64,000 bases of DNA from Silene latifolia. Its lineage: Eukaryota; Streptophyta; Magnoliopsida; Caryophyllales; Caryophyllaceae. Shown here one piece after another: positions 35,015 to 45,634 of this stretch. Made by a program: the position numbers and the translations under genes. The DNA is taken from positions 82,415,156 through 82,479,155 of the forward strand of contig NC_133532.1 in NCBI RefSeq assembly GCF_048544455.1, read 5' to 3'. The notes under the pieces are model-generated. The model was not told the origin of the DNA and ran no database searches. It was given only the letters and a program-made list of their open reading frames with translations. Within the stretch, counting starts at the first letter, position 1. Each line of letters opens with the position of its first letter.

Positions 35015-35540
35015 GAGTGTTTTTGATGGGGGGTGTGATTTTGAGGATGGAGATGAGTGTTTTAGGGTTTGATAAGGTGAAGAAATGAGGGAGAAAGGGG
35101 GTGATTTTATAGAAGAAGGGGAAATCCGAGCGGATAAGGGTGGGCCCTGTCGGGTTTATCCGAGAAAAATGAGGCAATCCGGGCGGATTCTCTTCAGGAC
35201 GGGCGTCTTTTAGTAATGGGAGACGGGCGTCTTGGCTTGAATCCGGGCGGATTCTAATGCAGGGATTTTTCCAAGTTGAGAGCAGGAAGAAGACGGGCGT
35301 CTTCTGAGTCGGGCCGTGCGTCTCGCTCGGGACGGGCGTCTTGGATTAAATCCGCCCGTCTTCTGGTGCAGCGCAAGATCTTATTTTTAGATGGCTCCTT
35401 TTTGGGTGTTCTCTTCGTCCGAATCGGTATTTTCTACTCAACAGACTACAGAAAACCACGACATTTTGTTTCCCAGTGAGAATTCATGATCACCAAATAC
35501 AGTTCGTGAGCTTCTCCTCTTTATCGGAATTTTGTTTGTG
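35015..35540 (-). other. Leader/promoter region of the Athila-type gene
   Basis: Sequence immediately upstream of the Athila ATG, once the MITE is removed. On the minus strand a TATAAAA (35105-35111) lies about 107 bp before the ATG in the pre-MITE state and is followed by a C/T-rich leader. Further upstream, GACGGGCGTCTT and CCGGGCGGATTC words repeat at about 35170-35365. The exact border with the following Tat fragment cannot be placed between about 35370 and 35540. Confidence 0.6.
35105..35111 (-). promoter_or_regulatory. TATA box upstream of the Athila-type ORF
   Basis: TATAAAA on the minus strand is followed by TCACCCCCTTTC. The distance to the ATG is about 107 bp after subtracting the MITE and one TSD. 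Confidence 0.5.
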
Positions 35541-36309
35541 ACGACCCATACCTTTATTTTCTCCTTGGTGGTGCTAAGGACGCGCCGTTGTCGATCAGAT
35601 ACCTTTATTTTCTCCTCAGCGGTGCCAAGGGCGTGCCGTTGTCGATCAGATGCCTTTTCTCCTCAGTGGTGCCAAGGGCGCGCCGTTATCGATCGGATAT
35701 CATTTTCTCCTCAGCGGTGCCAAGGGCGTGCCGTTGTCGATCGGATACCATTTTCTCCTCAGCGGTGCCAAGGGCGTGCCGTTATCGATCAGATACCTTT
35801 TCTCCTCAGCGGTGCTAAGGGCGTGCCGTTGTCGATCAGATGCCTTTTCTCCTCAGCGGTGCCAAGGGCGCGCCGTTGACGATCGGATATCATTTTCTCC
35901 TCAACGGTGCCAAGGGCGTGTTGTTGTCGATCGGATACCCTTTTTCTCCTCAGCGGTGGCAAGGGCGTGCCGTTGTCGATCAGATACCTTTTCTCCTCAG
36001 CGGTGCCAAGGGCGCGCCATTGTCGATCAGATATATTTATTTTCTTCCCCACAGTGTCAAGCGCGCGCCCTTGCCAACTCAAGTATGGTTTCTTCCTATG
36101 GCTGGCGAGCTTCCTTACGTAGTCTAATGGACTTTAAACGGCCCTCTCCAATAGTCGACAGACTCTAAAATGTTCCCGACGACAGGTCCTTGGTTCAGAC
36201 CTCTTGAGTCGCCTCGCGTCGCCATAGTCGTCAGGTTGTAATCTTCGATTGACCTAATGGCTATACTTTGACTTTCGCCTTGTCTAAGCCTCACTCAAAG
36301 TGGGGGCTC
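35541..36309 (+). mobile_element. 3' internal end of a second Tat element
   Basis: The sequence upstream of the LTR at 36310 includes a roughly 47 bp tandem array (35571-36050). A segment at 36090-36290 with ATGGCTGGCGAGCTT and CTTTGACTTTCGCCTTGTC is also present on the minus strand at 17931-18060. It ends in the polypurine tract ACTCAAAGTGGGGGCTC (36293-36309). Gag, pol and the 5' LTR are absent, so the element is truncated on the left. Long frames here run through the tandem repeats and are not genes. Confidence 0.82.
35571..36050. repeat. Ten-copy 47-48 bp tandem repeat in the second Tat element
   Basis: About ten head-to-tail units start GTGCCAAGGGCG(T/C)GCCG and end TTTTCTCCTCAGCG, with lengths of mostly 47-48 bp. 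Copies differ by a few substitutions (GTTGTCGATCAGATA versus GTTATCGATCGGATA). A half unit precedes the array and a diverged one follows. Confidence 0.92.
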
Positions 36310-36728
36310 TGTAGATACCTCATTTCTACACCTCCCGCCAACCACCTAGTGATGATTGGGCCGCATGTTTGATATGCGGAGCAATTTTAAGATAGTTCAT
36401 AATTTCATCGTCAAGTGATAGCTCAAACACCCGAGTCAACCTTATGGTCGTCATCTACGCGCCGATACGGTCGTTTTGACAGTAATTAGAGTTCATTTGG
36501 AGTTCGGGTCAAAAACCGCTTCATTTTCTAAAAACCGTTTAAATGCCGAGTCGGAATATTCCGGAGTGTTCTAGAATTCTCTGGATATTTATTCCTAAAA
36601 TTATTTTAATATTTTAAGGAAATATCTTCCGCATATTGTGTTTCACGGAATAAGGAAGTGTATATCTACCGAAATTCCATAAAAAACGCGGAAATCTTTC
36701 TTGATGAGGAGGAAACCTCTGGGGAAAT

Positions 36729-37945
36729 GACGCAGCAGGTGTTGCGCCTCTTCCAAGGGTCGCAGTGGCTGCTTCGCCTCTTCCCCAGCCCTCTTTCCAC
36801 GCTTTCCAGAATATTTCCGTGATTTGTTTCCGTATCCGTGTCATTCCTAAACTCCTCCATAGGTTTAGTATAAATAGAGGCCTTCGGCCTCCATATTTGG
36901 CACGCGAGTGTTCCGCCCCTTCTTTCTCTCTCTTTGCATTCTAGACCACGCTATTGCTTTCGATGCCTACGTGCTTGATCAATCGACCACGTAAGCTCAG
37001 ATCATTCTGAGTCCCAGTCACGTTGCATAGATCGACCAATTTGACCAACTCCACTTTAATCAACCTAATCAATTTATAAAATCCTTTAACAAGGGCACCT
37101 TCCACGCATATTCGAGTCGAGCAATCACTTAAACGATAACTTTAGTCAATCTCGTTTTGTCAAACGTGTAAGTCTGAGGGTGTAAATCCCATTTATTTAT
37201 TGTACTTTTATTTTGTATATCTAATGTAAGGTCTATATTAAAGGCACATTTGAAAACCGCCTTAAAATCAATCCTTTAAAACCGTTTTTATAAAACAGCG
37301 GAGGTCAGACGTCGAGAAGAAACGCAGCAGCAGCTGCGCCTCTTCGAAGGGTCGTAGCATCTGCTGCGCCTCTTCCAGAGGCTGCCGCTGCTCCTGCTCT
37401 TCTTCTTCTTCTTCCTCGACCTTCCTGCAAGTTTCTCTTTGTTCTTATTTCTTTCGTTTTCTTTATAGTCTCAGTACATAAATCGTGTTTTAACAATTTC
37501 CTTTAAATTACAATGCCTAATTCGTCCTTAATCCCGAGTAATTCAATACTTGCGGGTTTTCGCTGTTTTAATTCAAATCGGTTCTTCGGGGTTTCGACTT
37601 GTTCATGTCGAAGTTCTGGAATCCTAACTTGATACATAAGTTTTCTTCCAAGTCTTATTTGTCCCGTTCCGACTTAAAGTTTCGCTTTTTGTATTTCCGA
37701 CACGAGTTCATCGTAATCATGTAAACCACTGTAATTTCTCGTTTTAATTCGTTTTATGACTTACCCATATATATATATATATATATAATTGGTTAAAACA
37801 CTTCAATTCGAGTCTAATATAAATAAGATTACCAACGAACGATAACAACGTTGCGGTTCTGACTTCACAGCCAGAGCCTAGCTCTAGAACAGACGCAGGA
37901 AGTGTTGCGCCTCTTCCTGAGGACGCAGCAGATGCTGCGCCTGTT
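36729..37945. repeat. Dispersed CGCAGCAG-N4-TGCGCCTCTTCC pairs in the second Tat LTR
   Basis: Pairs of roughly 25 bp units occur at about 36729-36785, 37319-37377 and 37892-37945. Each unit contains the hairpin-forming CGCAGCAGNNNCTGCG and most end in CCTCTTCC. Confidence 0.8.
36869..36877 (+). promoter_or_regulatory. TATA box of the second Tat LTR
   Basis: TATAAATAG is followed by AGGCCTTCGGCCTCC, a small GC-rich hairpin, close to the expected transcript start. Confidence 0.65.
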
Positions 37946-38742
37946 TTGGGTTGGCTTCTGTCCCTGAATTCTTTCTCGCTTTGACGTAGCTCCTAATTAC
38001 GGTTTACCTCTTATCTGACGTATTTTCATATTTTTTAATCTCTTTTTATTTTCCTTTTCTCTTCTTCTTCGAAATCCCGTCTTTGAGCGTGCTTTTGACG
38101 TAGATCAGATAAAGCCTTATAATCTTTTGTAATTTTTATTATTGTAATTCATTTATTCGTAATTATGTTTTATGCATGATTTAATTGTATGGCATTCATA
38201 TGTAATGAATCTAACTTCCAACTTCGACCAAATTGTTTGCTAAATTGTTTGTTAACCGACATAGTTTAATTTCACATGCTAGGATGAATCCATGTTTGTT
38301 GCATTGCATGCATTACATCGACGACATATCAAATACGAACGACTTCCCTAATCATTAGTAGAAGCCGCTATCGAGGCGGACGGGATTAGGTGTTCGAATA
38401 AAAGAGCTTCCTAATACGTACCCTCACCCCTTACTCAGTTATCTCTGGACATCCGTGTCCATTGGCATCTTCGAGAGTCATTCTAGACATAGAATGCTAA
38501 GGGTAACGAGTTCTTAGTGTTCATGTCACTATTTTGTGTCTTGACATGGCACGAGGTATTCGAACGGTTCCAATTTTCCATAAAAATTGGTGGCGACTCC
38601 ACAAATGCGGACTTATTCAACCTTTCACCGGTTTCAATGCCTCACAAATCGGTAGCGGCCCATGACGTGCTTTGGCAAACCAAGGTTCCGTGGGAGAAGT
38701 GTCGCCGCCTCGAAACCAACGCGCGGGTGGCTCATGTCCACA

Positions 38743-39438
38743 GAAGTACTTGATTGTTTTTACTGAAACAACTATAGTTATTTTTAGTTTTATTTTCGCA
38801 ACTTCATATTTTTTTTATATGACAAATATATTAATCTTTTTTATACATAGGCTCGTCATATAGGTCGGGCTTGTGGGTTACATGTTTGGCCATTTCTTTA
38901 ATTGATTAGTTATTATATAACGGTTTTTCTAACCTATGTCCATTAGGCATAGGATAGAAAAACCAAAAAGGAAAGAAATAAATGATATTTGTATGGAAAA
39001 TTGCAATATCAACTACTTTTACTTTGATTTACAAGAAAATACATTTATTACTTTCTATTTTGAGTTTCTAATCCTATGCCTAGTGGGCATAAGTTAGAAA
39101 AAACCATTATATAAACGTGATAAGTACTGGCTATATTTACATGATAATCATCATCATTTTAGTAATTAATCATATTGTAAAATTATGCTTTAAAGCTAAG
39201 ATCAATTTCTTTTATTTCAAAATTTTGAAAATTTAGATTATTTTTTGAGTGGGGTTATTTGGGGTGATTTGGGCGTCGGGGTTGTTCACAACGCAACAAA
39301 AATACAACCAACGAAAGCCACCTAATGAAAACTTAAAGTAAATAAAGCAATACGATCTTTTAGAGGTATTATAATTATAATTTTTTAATTCCAAATCAAG
39401 GTTGGCAAAAATAAGGCAGAAAAACTTTAGGGTTTGAT
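38743..39438. other. Intergenic DNA with a 185 bp MITE
   Basis: AT-rich sequence between the Tat LTR and the promoter of the host gene. Apart from the MITE at 38921-39105 I see nothing functional in it. Confidence 0.6.
38921..39105. mobile_element. Mutator-type MITE (185 bp) with a 9 bp TSD
   Basis: Imperfect inverted termini of about 35 bp (GGTTTTTCTAACCTATG...CATAAGTTAGAAAAAACC) face each other. Perfect 9 bp duplications ATTATATAA flank the element (38912-38920 and 39106-39114). The 9 bp length points to the Mutator superfamily. Confidence 0.85.
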
Positions 39439-39446
39439 TATAAAAG
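39439..39446 (+). promoter_or_regulatory. Putative TATA box of the DUF662 gene
   Basis: TATAAAAG lies about 320 bp before the ATG. A CT-rich then A-rich and GAA-rich leader follows, with no upstream ATG from about 39500 to 39766. Confidence 0.5.
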
Positions 39447-39765
39447 CCAGCCCCCCATCCCACATTCCCACCCACTCTTGAGTTTTCACAGGTCACCCCC
39501 ATCAATATCAAACCCCATTTTCCCCCATTTTACTTTTCTCACTCCTAATTATTCATCCACACAACAATACTATTGTGTAGTTAAACAGGAAAAAAAAAAG
39601 AGAAAAAATAATTAAAAAAAAAAGAAAAGAAAAGTGGCGGACTCAAAGACAAAGAAGAAGCAAGGGTTCTGGGACTGCGGACTATTTGGAGAGAGAAAAA
39701 GAGCCGTTGAAGAGAGAGAAGAAGAAGAAGAGTTAGAGTTAGAGTTAGAGAAGAAGAAGAAGAAG

Positions 39766-41535
39766 ATGCAGACGAGTGGGTCCCAGTCAGAGTCGCAGAA
39801 GATGGAAATGGTAGCAGCGGGAGTTGGTAATATGAGTTTTAATATAGGAGACACAACAGATGAAGAAGTATCAATGTCAGCACTATCAACATTTAGAGCT
39901 AAAGAAGAAGAGATCGAAAGGAAGAAGATGGAAGTTAGAGAGAGAGTTCAAGCTCAACTTGGTCGCGTTGAAGAAGAAACTAAACGGCTTGCCTTAATTC
40001 GCGGGGTACCTTTTCCTTTTCCCCTTTTTTAATTTACAGTTTTATGTATTTTAATCAAACCTATGAAATGATTTGTTCCGTTAGTTTTCGAGTTGTCTTA
40101 CCGACTTCAATTTGATGCCGTTTGCTTCTATTGTTGTTGTTGTTGTTGGTATATGTTTGTCCGATTGTCCGTTACTTTTCGGGTTTTCTAGTTTGGAAAA
40201 TACTACTCCGAATACATTAGGACAAAACTCAATTAACCTTATTTGTTGTAATTTTATGCATGTTTTGTTGGCTCAATGTTGTTGATCTGTGATTTGTGTG
40301 TCTTGAGATGCATCTTAATTTTCTCTACCTTGGAAATAAGGTTTTGACTGGGTTCCGTTTCATCTTAATTTAGCGCGTTTTAATCTAAATATGCATTAGG
40401 CAACATGACAGTATTTTTTTTTAAAATGGTTTTGGTTGGTATTGTCTTGAGGAAAAGGGAACTTGGTTAGTTGAAGATGTTCACCTAACGTCTGATATTG
40501 GGAATTCCTTTGGTGTTTTATGAATCTTTTACTAGTATTTGGTAAGAGATAGAATAAGTTATAAATGACAAATTTGGCAGTCAAGTTGACAAGCTCTTTC
40601 CCAGGTGTTTCGGCCACCTAATTTCTATAGTCGAAACAACTTCATTTGTTATTGTTATTAATCAACTAAATGCTCCAGTGTAACACTGTTTGGGGTGAAT
40701 CATTTGTCAACAAATATACTGATGATGCGCATTAGATGTAACTAATTGGATCCTTTAGACAATATGGTAGCGCTATTCTATGTAAACAAATACAGTACAC
40801 TCAACATAGTTATAGGTTAGTTTAATGAGACGGTCTTATGAGTTTTTGTGAATACAACACCCTTATCAGCTTTCTATTCTCTTCATTTTGATTGCTGGTT
40901 TTAAAATGTCTTCTTCAAATACTTCTTACAATTCGTTTACCCTTTCTTGAAATGTTTAGGAGCTGGAGTCTTTGGCCAATCCAATGAGGAAGGATGTTGC
41001 TCAAGTTTGTAAAAGGATTGATATAATTAAAAAAGAGCTCAAACCTCTCGGAACAACCGTCCAGAAGAAGGTACCCTTTCAGTTTTTGTAACAAAAATTT
41101 CCGTGCATACGTTGTTAGGAAACCCAGTTTCTCAACTTGCTCTACTGACTATTACCAAATTTAAGGCAACAATTAATAATTATGTCTTGCAATTTTTATA
41201 TGCTAGACCGTCTTGCAAGATTATGAGATCGCTGCGTTATTATAACTAATCTTCTTTATCGCCATAAACGTTGTGCCTTCCAGGAAAGGGAGTACAAGGA
41301 AGCACTTGATGCATTCAATGAAAAGAACAAAGAGAAAGTACAGCTCATAAACAAATTAGTAGAGGTAAATAGCATTCATCTAAAAGTTGGGTTGCTGTCA
41401 TTTCCTTTATAAATATGGGTTCAGTACAATATATTGACAACTGTTTCTTTTTCCGAGCAGCTGGTAGGTGAAAGTGAGAGGTTGAGGATGAAAAAGTTGG
41501 AAGAGTTGAGCAAGAGTATTGAATCCCTTCACTGA
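39766..41535 (+). CDS. DUF662 / RAB6-interacting golgin-like coiled-coil protein (four exons)
   Basis: Coding exons are 39766-40005, 40960-41070, 41284-41364 and 41461-41535. All junctions are GT-AG and phase 0, giving 168 residues. The ATG at 39766 is the first in the leader; the same frame is open to 39634 but starts there only with GTG. The product is a small, highly charged coiled-coil protein. A low-complexity head with MSMSALSTF is followed by helices with KEEEIERKKMEV, QLGRVEEETKRLA, NPMRKDV, YKEALDAFNEKNKEK and LVGESERLRMKKLEELS. These are hallmarks of the plant DUF662 family (PF04949), some members of which are annotated as RAB6-interacting golgin. A Golgi trafficking role is inferred from that name, and a 'transcriptional activator' label also exists for the family. 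Exon 1 ends in a GGG codon where relatives, as I recall them, have glutamate. It is the only intact host gene in the window. Confidence 0.9.
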
Positions 41536-41603
41536 TGAAATAACTCGAGGAAAACTTGTTCATAGATTGTCAGGTTTGTGTGGTGTAATTTAATTTCAAC
41601 TCC

Positions 41604-41643
<40 letters not shown>

Positions 41644-42377
41644 TCTTGTGTTTATATCTAGGGGTGCCGAGGATTTGGTGTATTCTATGTACCCTTCTTT
41701 TTTGTTTCTCCTATTCGATTAGATCCTAATGCAATATCTGCTGATCTAGGAAAGTTGAAAGGGTAATATATATCCCAACTAGACAGGTTTGTAACTTATA
41801 ACTGTATTCTGACTCAGAAGTTTCGCCTTAAGCTTAATTTCTGCGTCAGCCCTTTTGTTAATGCTATCAACATTCAGATTCTTTTGGTTTGTAACTCAAT
41901 ATTATTCTAAGTCGAATGTTTTTGTTTGATTTCCCTAGAGTCCCATTTCGATTGATTTGTTTTTATTTTTTGGTTGCCTTTTGAATGCCAGTACTTTGCT
42001 TTGTAAGTACAGATTGCTTGGTTGTGACTCCTTCATTTGGATCAATAATTGGCATTTGTCATATGCATGTCTCTATATGCAGCAAAGTTTAGGTGTCATT
42101 TATTGTTACAACGGTGTGGAAGAGTGAGAGTGAAACTTGATAATCTCTTTACAGTCAGGTTTTCGTTGGCTTGGATTCCTTCCCTTTCTTTTTCCAGATG
42201 ATACTCGGTACTCATTTATTAAGGACGTTCCTTGTTTAAGGATAGATAATTAACTTACGTACCGTTCTGTATTCTTAGCTATTCCCTTCATTTCCCTATT
42301 AGATGTTATGCTTGATTTTTTGCGGTCTCTAAAATGACACTTTGACCCTATCTTTTCAAGTATTTGTGGTAAAATGA
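41536..42377 (+). other. 3' UTR and downstream region of the DUF662 gene
   Basis: Sequence after the stop codon with a 35-base T run at 41608-41642 and otherwise plain AT-rich DNA. No clear polyadenylation site can be fixed and no second gene is seen. Confidence 0.5.
41608..41642. repeat. Poly(T) run of 35 bases
   Basis: Uninterrupted T run just downstream of the gene. It could be the tail of a minus-strand retroposed sequence, but I recognise no SINE body to its right. Confidence 0.8.
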
Positions 42378-42379
42378 TA

Positions 42380-42593
42380 CTCCCTCCATTTCCATAATGT
42401 GTTTATCTTTGGTTTTGGCTCAAAGGCAAAGGAAAGTGGAGGGGACCAATTATTTGATGATAAGTTGATCAAATTGAGCGTATGATTAAATTGTTCATCA
42501 AAAACATTTCTAAAATATAAAGGTAAATAAGTGATTGAGATTCAAGACACTCTTGAATGAAATAGGTAAAAAAAAAGGTTGAAACGAAGGGAG
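42380..42593. mobile_element. Stowaway-type MITE (214 bp)
   Basis: It starts CTCCCTCCATTTCC and ends GAAACGAAGGGAG, flanked by TA on both sides (42378-42379 and 42594-42595). This is the Tc1/mariner Stowaway signature. There is no open frame. Confidence 0.9.
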
Positions 42594-42595
42594 TA

Positions 42596-43222
42596 AAATA
42601 CCACGGTTTGAGACATGGCAAATGAATTTTAGTGCCAATGATTTAGTGTGACTGTTATACCTTATTATCTTTGGTTTTTAAAGCCAACTGAGAATGTTAA
42701 ACATTCAAATTTATTTGAACTTGATACTATCGAGCTTTACGTTTTGAAATTGTTTAGAAAAGGTAGTTGCTTTCTATAACTGTCCCTGGATTTAAAATTC
42801 CATGCCAAACATCCACTAGCCTGCCACCAATGTAATCTGAAACAAATACTTTTTCCCATTAATTTCAAAGAATGTATCGCGCTGCATACCTCACTATGAA
42901 TAAAAATGGTAAATAAATAATTGGCTGATAATTGCTCTCGCAAGACACATTAAGCACTTGATCCTAATATTTTCGTTATTAGCTTTGAACCTTTGTTTTT
43001 AGGAAAACGTTGTCTCAAACTCAATTATTTTACCTCCTATAGTCTTGAAAATTATCTATCTGGCTTGAAGAGTCTTTTATGTAATACTCTTAATAAAGTA
43101 AAGCTAAAATCCTCGTTTTACTTAATCATTATGGCGCAAACGTATGCAGTTAAACATATCATTGTCTTATATTCGTAATAAAGTAGAGCTAGAACCTTCG
43201 AATTCTTCAATCTAATTCAAAA
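42596..43222. other. Intergenic DNA left of the Mutator-like element
   Basis: About 0.6 kb of AT-rich sequence. A short repeated phrase near 43090 and 43180 (AATAAAGTA(A/G)AGCTA) is the only structure I see. The small frames at 42737-42943 and 42993-43178 are not supported as genes. Confidence 0.5.
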
Positions 43223-43229
43223 GGGTCCT

Positions 43230-43267
43230 GCTATATATCGTCGACAATTTACTAATTATCGTCGACA
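43230..43267 (+). repeat. Left TIR of the MULE
   Basis: GCTATATATCGTCGAC, then AATTTACTAATT and a second ATCGTCGACA. The GTCGAC palindrome thus occurs twice. It is matched in reverse by 48657-48694. Confidence 0.9.
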
Positions 43268-43663
43268 TTTAATGTAAATTTCCAAGTTTGTCCTCCATAA
43301 CATAACTCCATTTCCGTCTCACTAAAACACGACTCAATTTCCGTCTCACTTAAACACAAGTCAATTTCCGTCTCACTAAAATCTCTCCAACAAAAAAAAA
43401 AAGACGGTTTTTAAAAAAAAAACAAAAAAGCGGGATTTGTAATTAACAACAAGAACGAGAACGATTTTAACAACGATTTCAACAATGAAGCTAGTAATGA
43501 GGTGAGTTTACGATTTAGTTTTGTCTAAAATTTATGTTTTATTATCGATTGATTCCCGAATTAGAATAGATGCCTTGATTGTAGACGGAATTATGATAGA
43601 TTTCTTGACGGAATTAGTTGAAAATGCAATAGAAAAAAAAAAAAAAAAATACATGAAATGGGC

Positions 43664-43847
43664 TGGACGAAGAAATTTTTCGTCCAAACCCAGGCCTGGA
43701 CGAAAAATTCCTTCGTCCAGATGGGCTTGACGAAAGAATTTTTCGTCAGTGTCAAATGCAGACGAAAAATTCCTTCGTCCAAGGCCCATACTGGACGAAG
43801 GAATTTTTCGTCCAGACCCAGACCTGGACGAAAAATTTCTTCGTCCA
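43664..43847. repeat. Array of six 23 bp palindromes in the left subterminal region
   Basis: Six units of the form TGGACGAA(N7)TTCGTCCA start at 43664 and end at 43847. They are separated by 7-16 bp spacers, often with GGGCC or CCCAG. Successive units alternate in orientation (GAAGAAATTTTTC then GAAAAATTCCTTC). Confidence 0.92.
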
Positions 43848-43876
43848 GGGCCCATTTCGTGTATTTTTTTTTTTTC

Positions 43877-44136
43877 CCGTCTTATATATATATTTTTTAA
43901 TTTTTTCCGACTCGTTTTGTATAAAATAATTAATTATCGTCTTTCTATTATATATTTTTTATTTTTTCCGACTCGTTTTGTATAAAATAATTAATTACCG
44001 TCTTTGTATTATATTTTTTTTTTATTTTTTATTTTTTCCGACTCGTTTTGTATAAAATAATTAAAATAATTAATTACCGTCTTTGTATTATATTTTTTAT
44101 TTTTTCCGACTCGTTTTGTATAAAATAATTAATTAG
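43877..44136. repeat. Four-copy 62-69 bp tandem repeat before the transposase
   Basis: Units contain TTTTTCCGACTCGTTTTGT and ATAAAATAATTAATTA. CCGACTCG recurs at 43907, 43969, 44038 and 44106. Confidence 0.88.
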
Positions 44137-44155
44137 TATTAACTAATTTATCGAA

Positions 44156-45634
44156 ATGCGTGCGCAGGTGAATAACGATGGCGACGGTATTGATTACTCA
44201 GATCATTTTACGACTACCAGATTATTTTCATCAAGTATGGAAGCGTTTAATTGGGCATTTGAGATCGGACTTAGACTCGGGTTTGGTATAAAAAGAGCAA
44301 GCAACAAGAGAGTTGGTCGTAACACGAATTTGAAACAAGATTATTTTGTTTGTCGGATGGGAGGGAGAGGTCTCGTAAATAAGGATGCCGACTCTTTAAT
44401 GAGGGCTAACACGGTTACCGCATGGTGCAAATGCAAATTTCAAATGAAAGCTGTTGAAATACAAGAGAATAAGTGGAAGCTTGTCATGAGATCCGGGTTT
44501 CATAATCATCCTTTAACGTTGTACTGTGACAGCGACAGATACTTTGCAAAGTTTGATGAAGAGGAGTTGGCTTATATCGACGCCCGAGTTAGAACTCACG
44601 TTAGACCGGCTATTATTAGTGCGGGTTTGCATCAGCGGAATCCGGAAAAGTCAAGACCTAATCGGCGACAAATCTACAATCGTTCTCAGAAAGTAAGGGC
44701 CGAGGAAAGAGATGGGAGAAACCCGGCACAACAGATGCTAGCACTTACGGTTCAGCATAAGTACGTTCATTATTGGGTCACTGATCAGGAGACTGATGAG
44801 CTAACCCACGTGTTCATGGCTCATCCAGAAGCCGTTGAGATGTTTCGATCATACTATTATGTGGTCCTAATCGATTCCACGTACAAGACAAACTTATACC
44901 GTCTTCCGCTTGTTGAGATGGTTGGAGTCACACCCGTCGGGAAGAGCTTTGTGATCGTGTATGCTCTTGTGACGCATGAGTCCGAGGATGGATATCGGTG
45001 GGTCTTACAGAAACTGAAGGCCCTTCTCAATGATGTCGTTCAACCTAATGCTATTGTTACTGATTGCGAGCAAGGTTTGTTGAACTCGATTCCCACTGTT
45101 TTTCCGGATTCGTCTCACTTGCTATGTCTTTGGCATATATATGCTAACGTGGAGACGAAAGCACTTTCTCTCACGGGTCGGGATAGTTGGGCTAAGTTCA
45201 TAACTTGTAACTTGTTTCAAGCGGTTGTCGAGGCGAAGACCGAAGATAAGTTTAATGTGGCGTGGGCCAATTTGGCAAGGCAATGGGCGGGAGTGGCGGC
45301 TTATATTGAGAGTCAATGGTTCCCGCACGTGGAGAAATGGGCCAAGTATAGAACGAACAAGATAACTCATTTTGAGAACACTTCTACATCCCGGGTTGAG
45401 TCGACTCATGCGAATTTGAAGAGATGGTTGAATAGCGCGAAACTGGCCATTGATAGCATCTGGATTCGTTTTCATTCTTTGATGGAAACGCAACATGTTG
45501 AGATCCGACACTCGTTGGAGTTATCTAGATCGAGACGGTTGACGGGGATTCATCGATTATTTTTCAGACTTTCTCATAAAATATCAAAGAATACCATCAT
45601 TGAATTGCGTGAAGAATTCGAAAGAGGTTCCTAG
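44156..45634 (+). pseudogene. MULE transposase (FAR1-like N-terminus, DDE core), C-terminally broken
   Basis: 492 codons. Residues about 60-120 form a FAR1/WRKY-GCM1-type zinc region (C66, C91/C93 and FHNHPL with H116/H118). The MULE transposase core follows, with catalytic D240 (VVLIDSTYKTN), D303 (VTDCEQG), the CLWH motif at 324-327 and a probable catalytic E415 (SRVESTH). Intact relatives continue into a CxC...CxH SWIM zinc finger. Here the frame stops at 45634 and that finger is missing. The start is uncertain: N/D-rich codons in a compatible frame precede a GTGAGT at 43501, and the first codons (GCGCAG/GTGAAT) look like an acceptor site, so a small upstream exon is possible. The product would cut and rejoin element ends, but this copy is probably inactive. 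Confidence 0.88.

Larger units (their letters stand above)
36310..38742 (+). repeat. 3' LTR of the second Tat element
   Basis: The LTR starts TGTAGATACC after the polypurine tract and ends CTCATGTCCACA (2433 bp). Near its end, GAACGGTTCCAA and TTGGTGGCGACTC match the corresponding end of the first Tat LTR, but most of the LTR differs, so this is a related family. It carries a TATA box (36869-36877) and six copies of a CTGCGCCTCTTCC repeat. The right flank GAAGT (38743-38747) would be the TSD, and its partner is not visible. Confidence 0.85.

Noticed and set aside
35532..36168. Several long frames (up to 172 codons) on both strands
   Set aside because: They run through the 47-48 bp tandem array. 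The repetitive open frames result from unit composition, not coding.
39634..39765. Upstream in-frame extension of the DUF662 gene
   Set aside because: The extension starts with GTG and is a GAA-rich leader. The first ATG is at 39766 and matches the family's short N-terminus.
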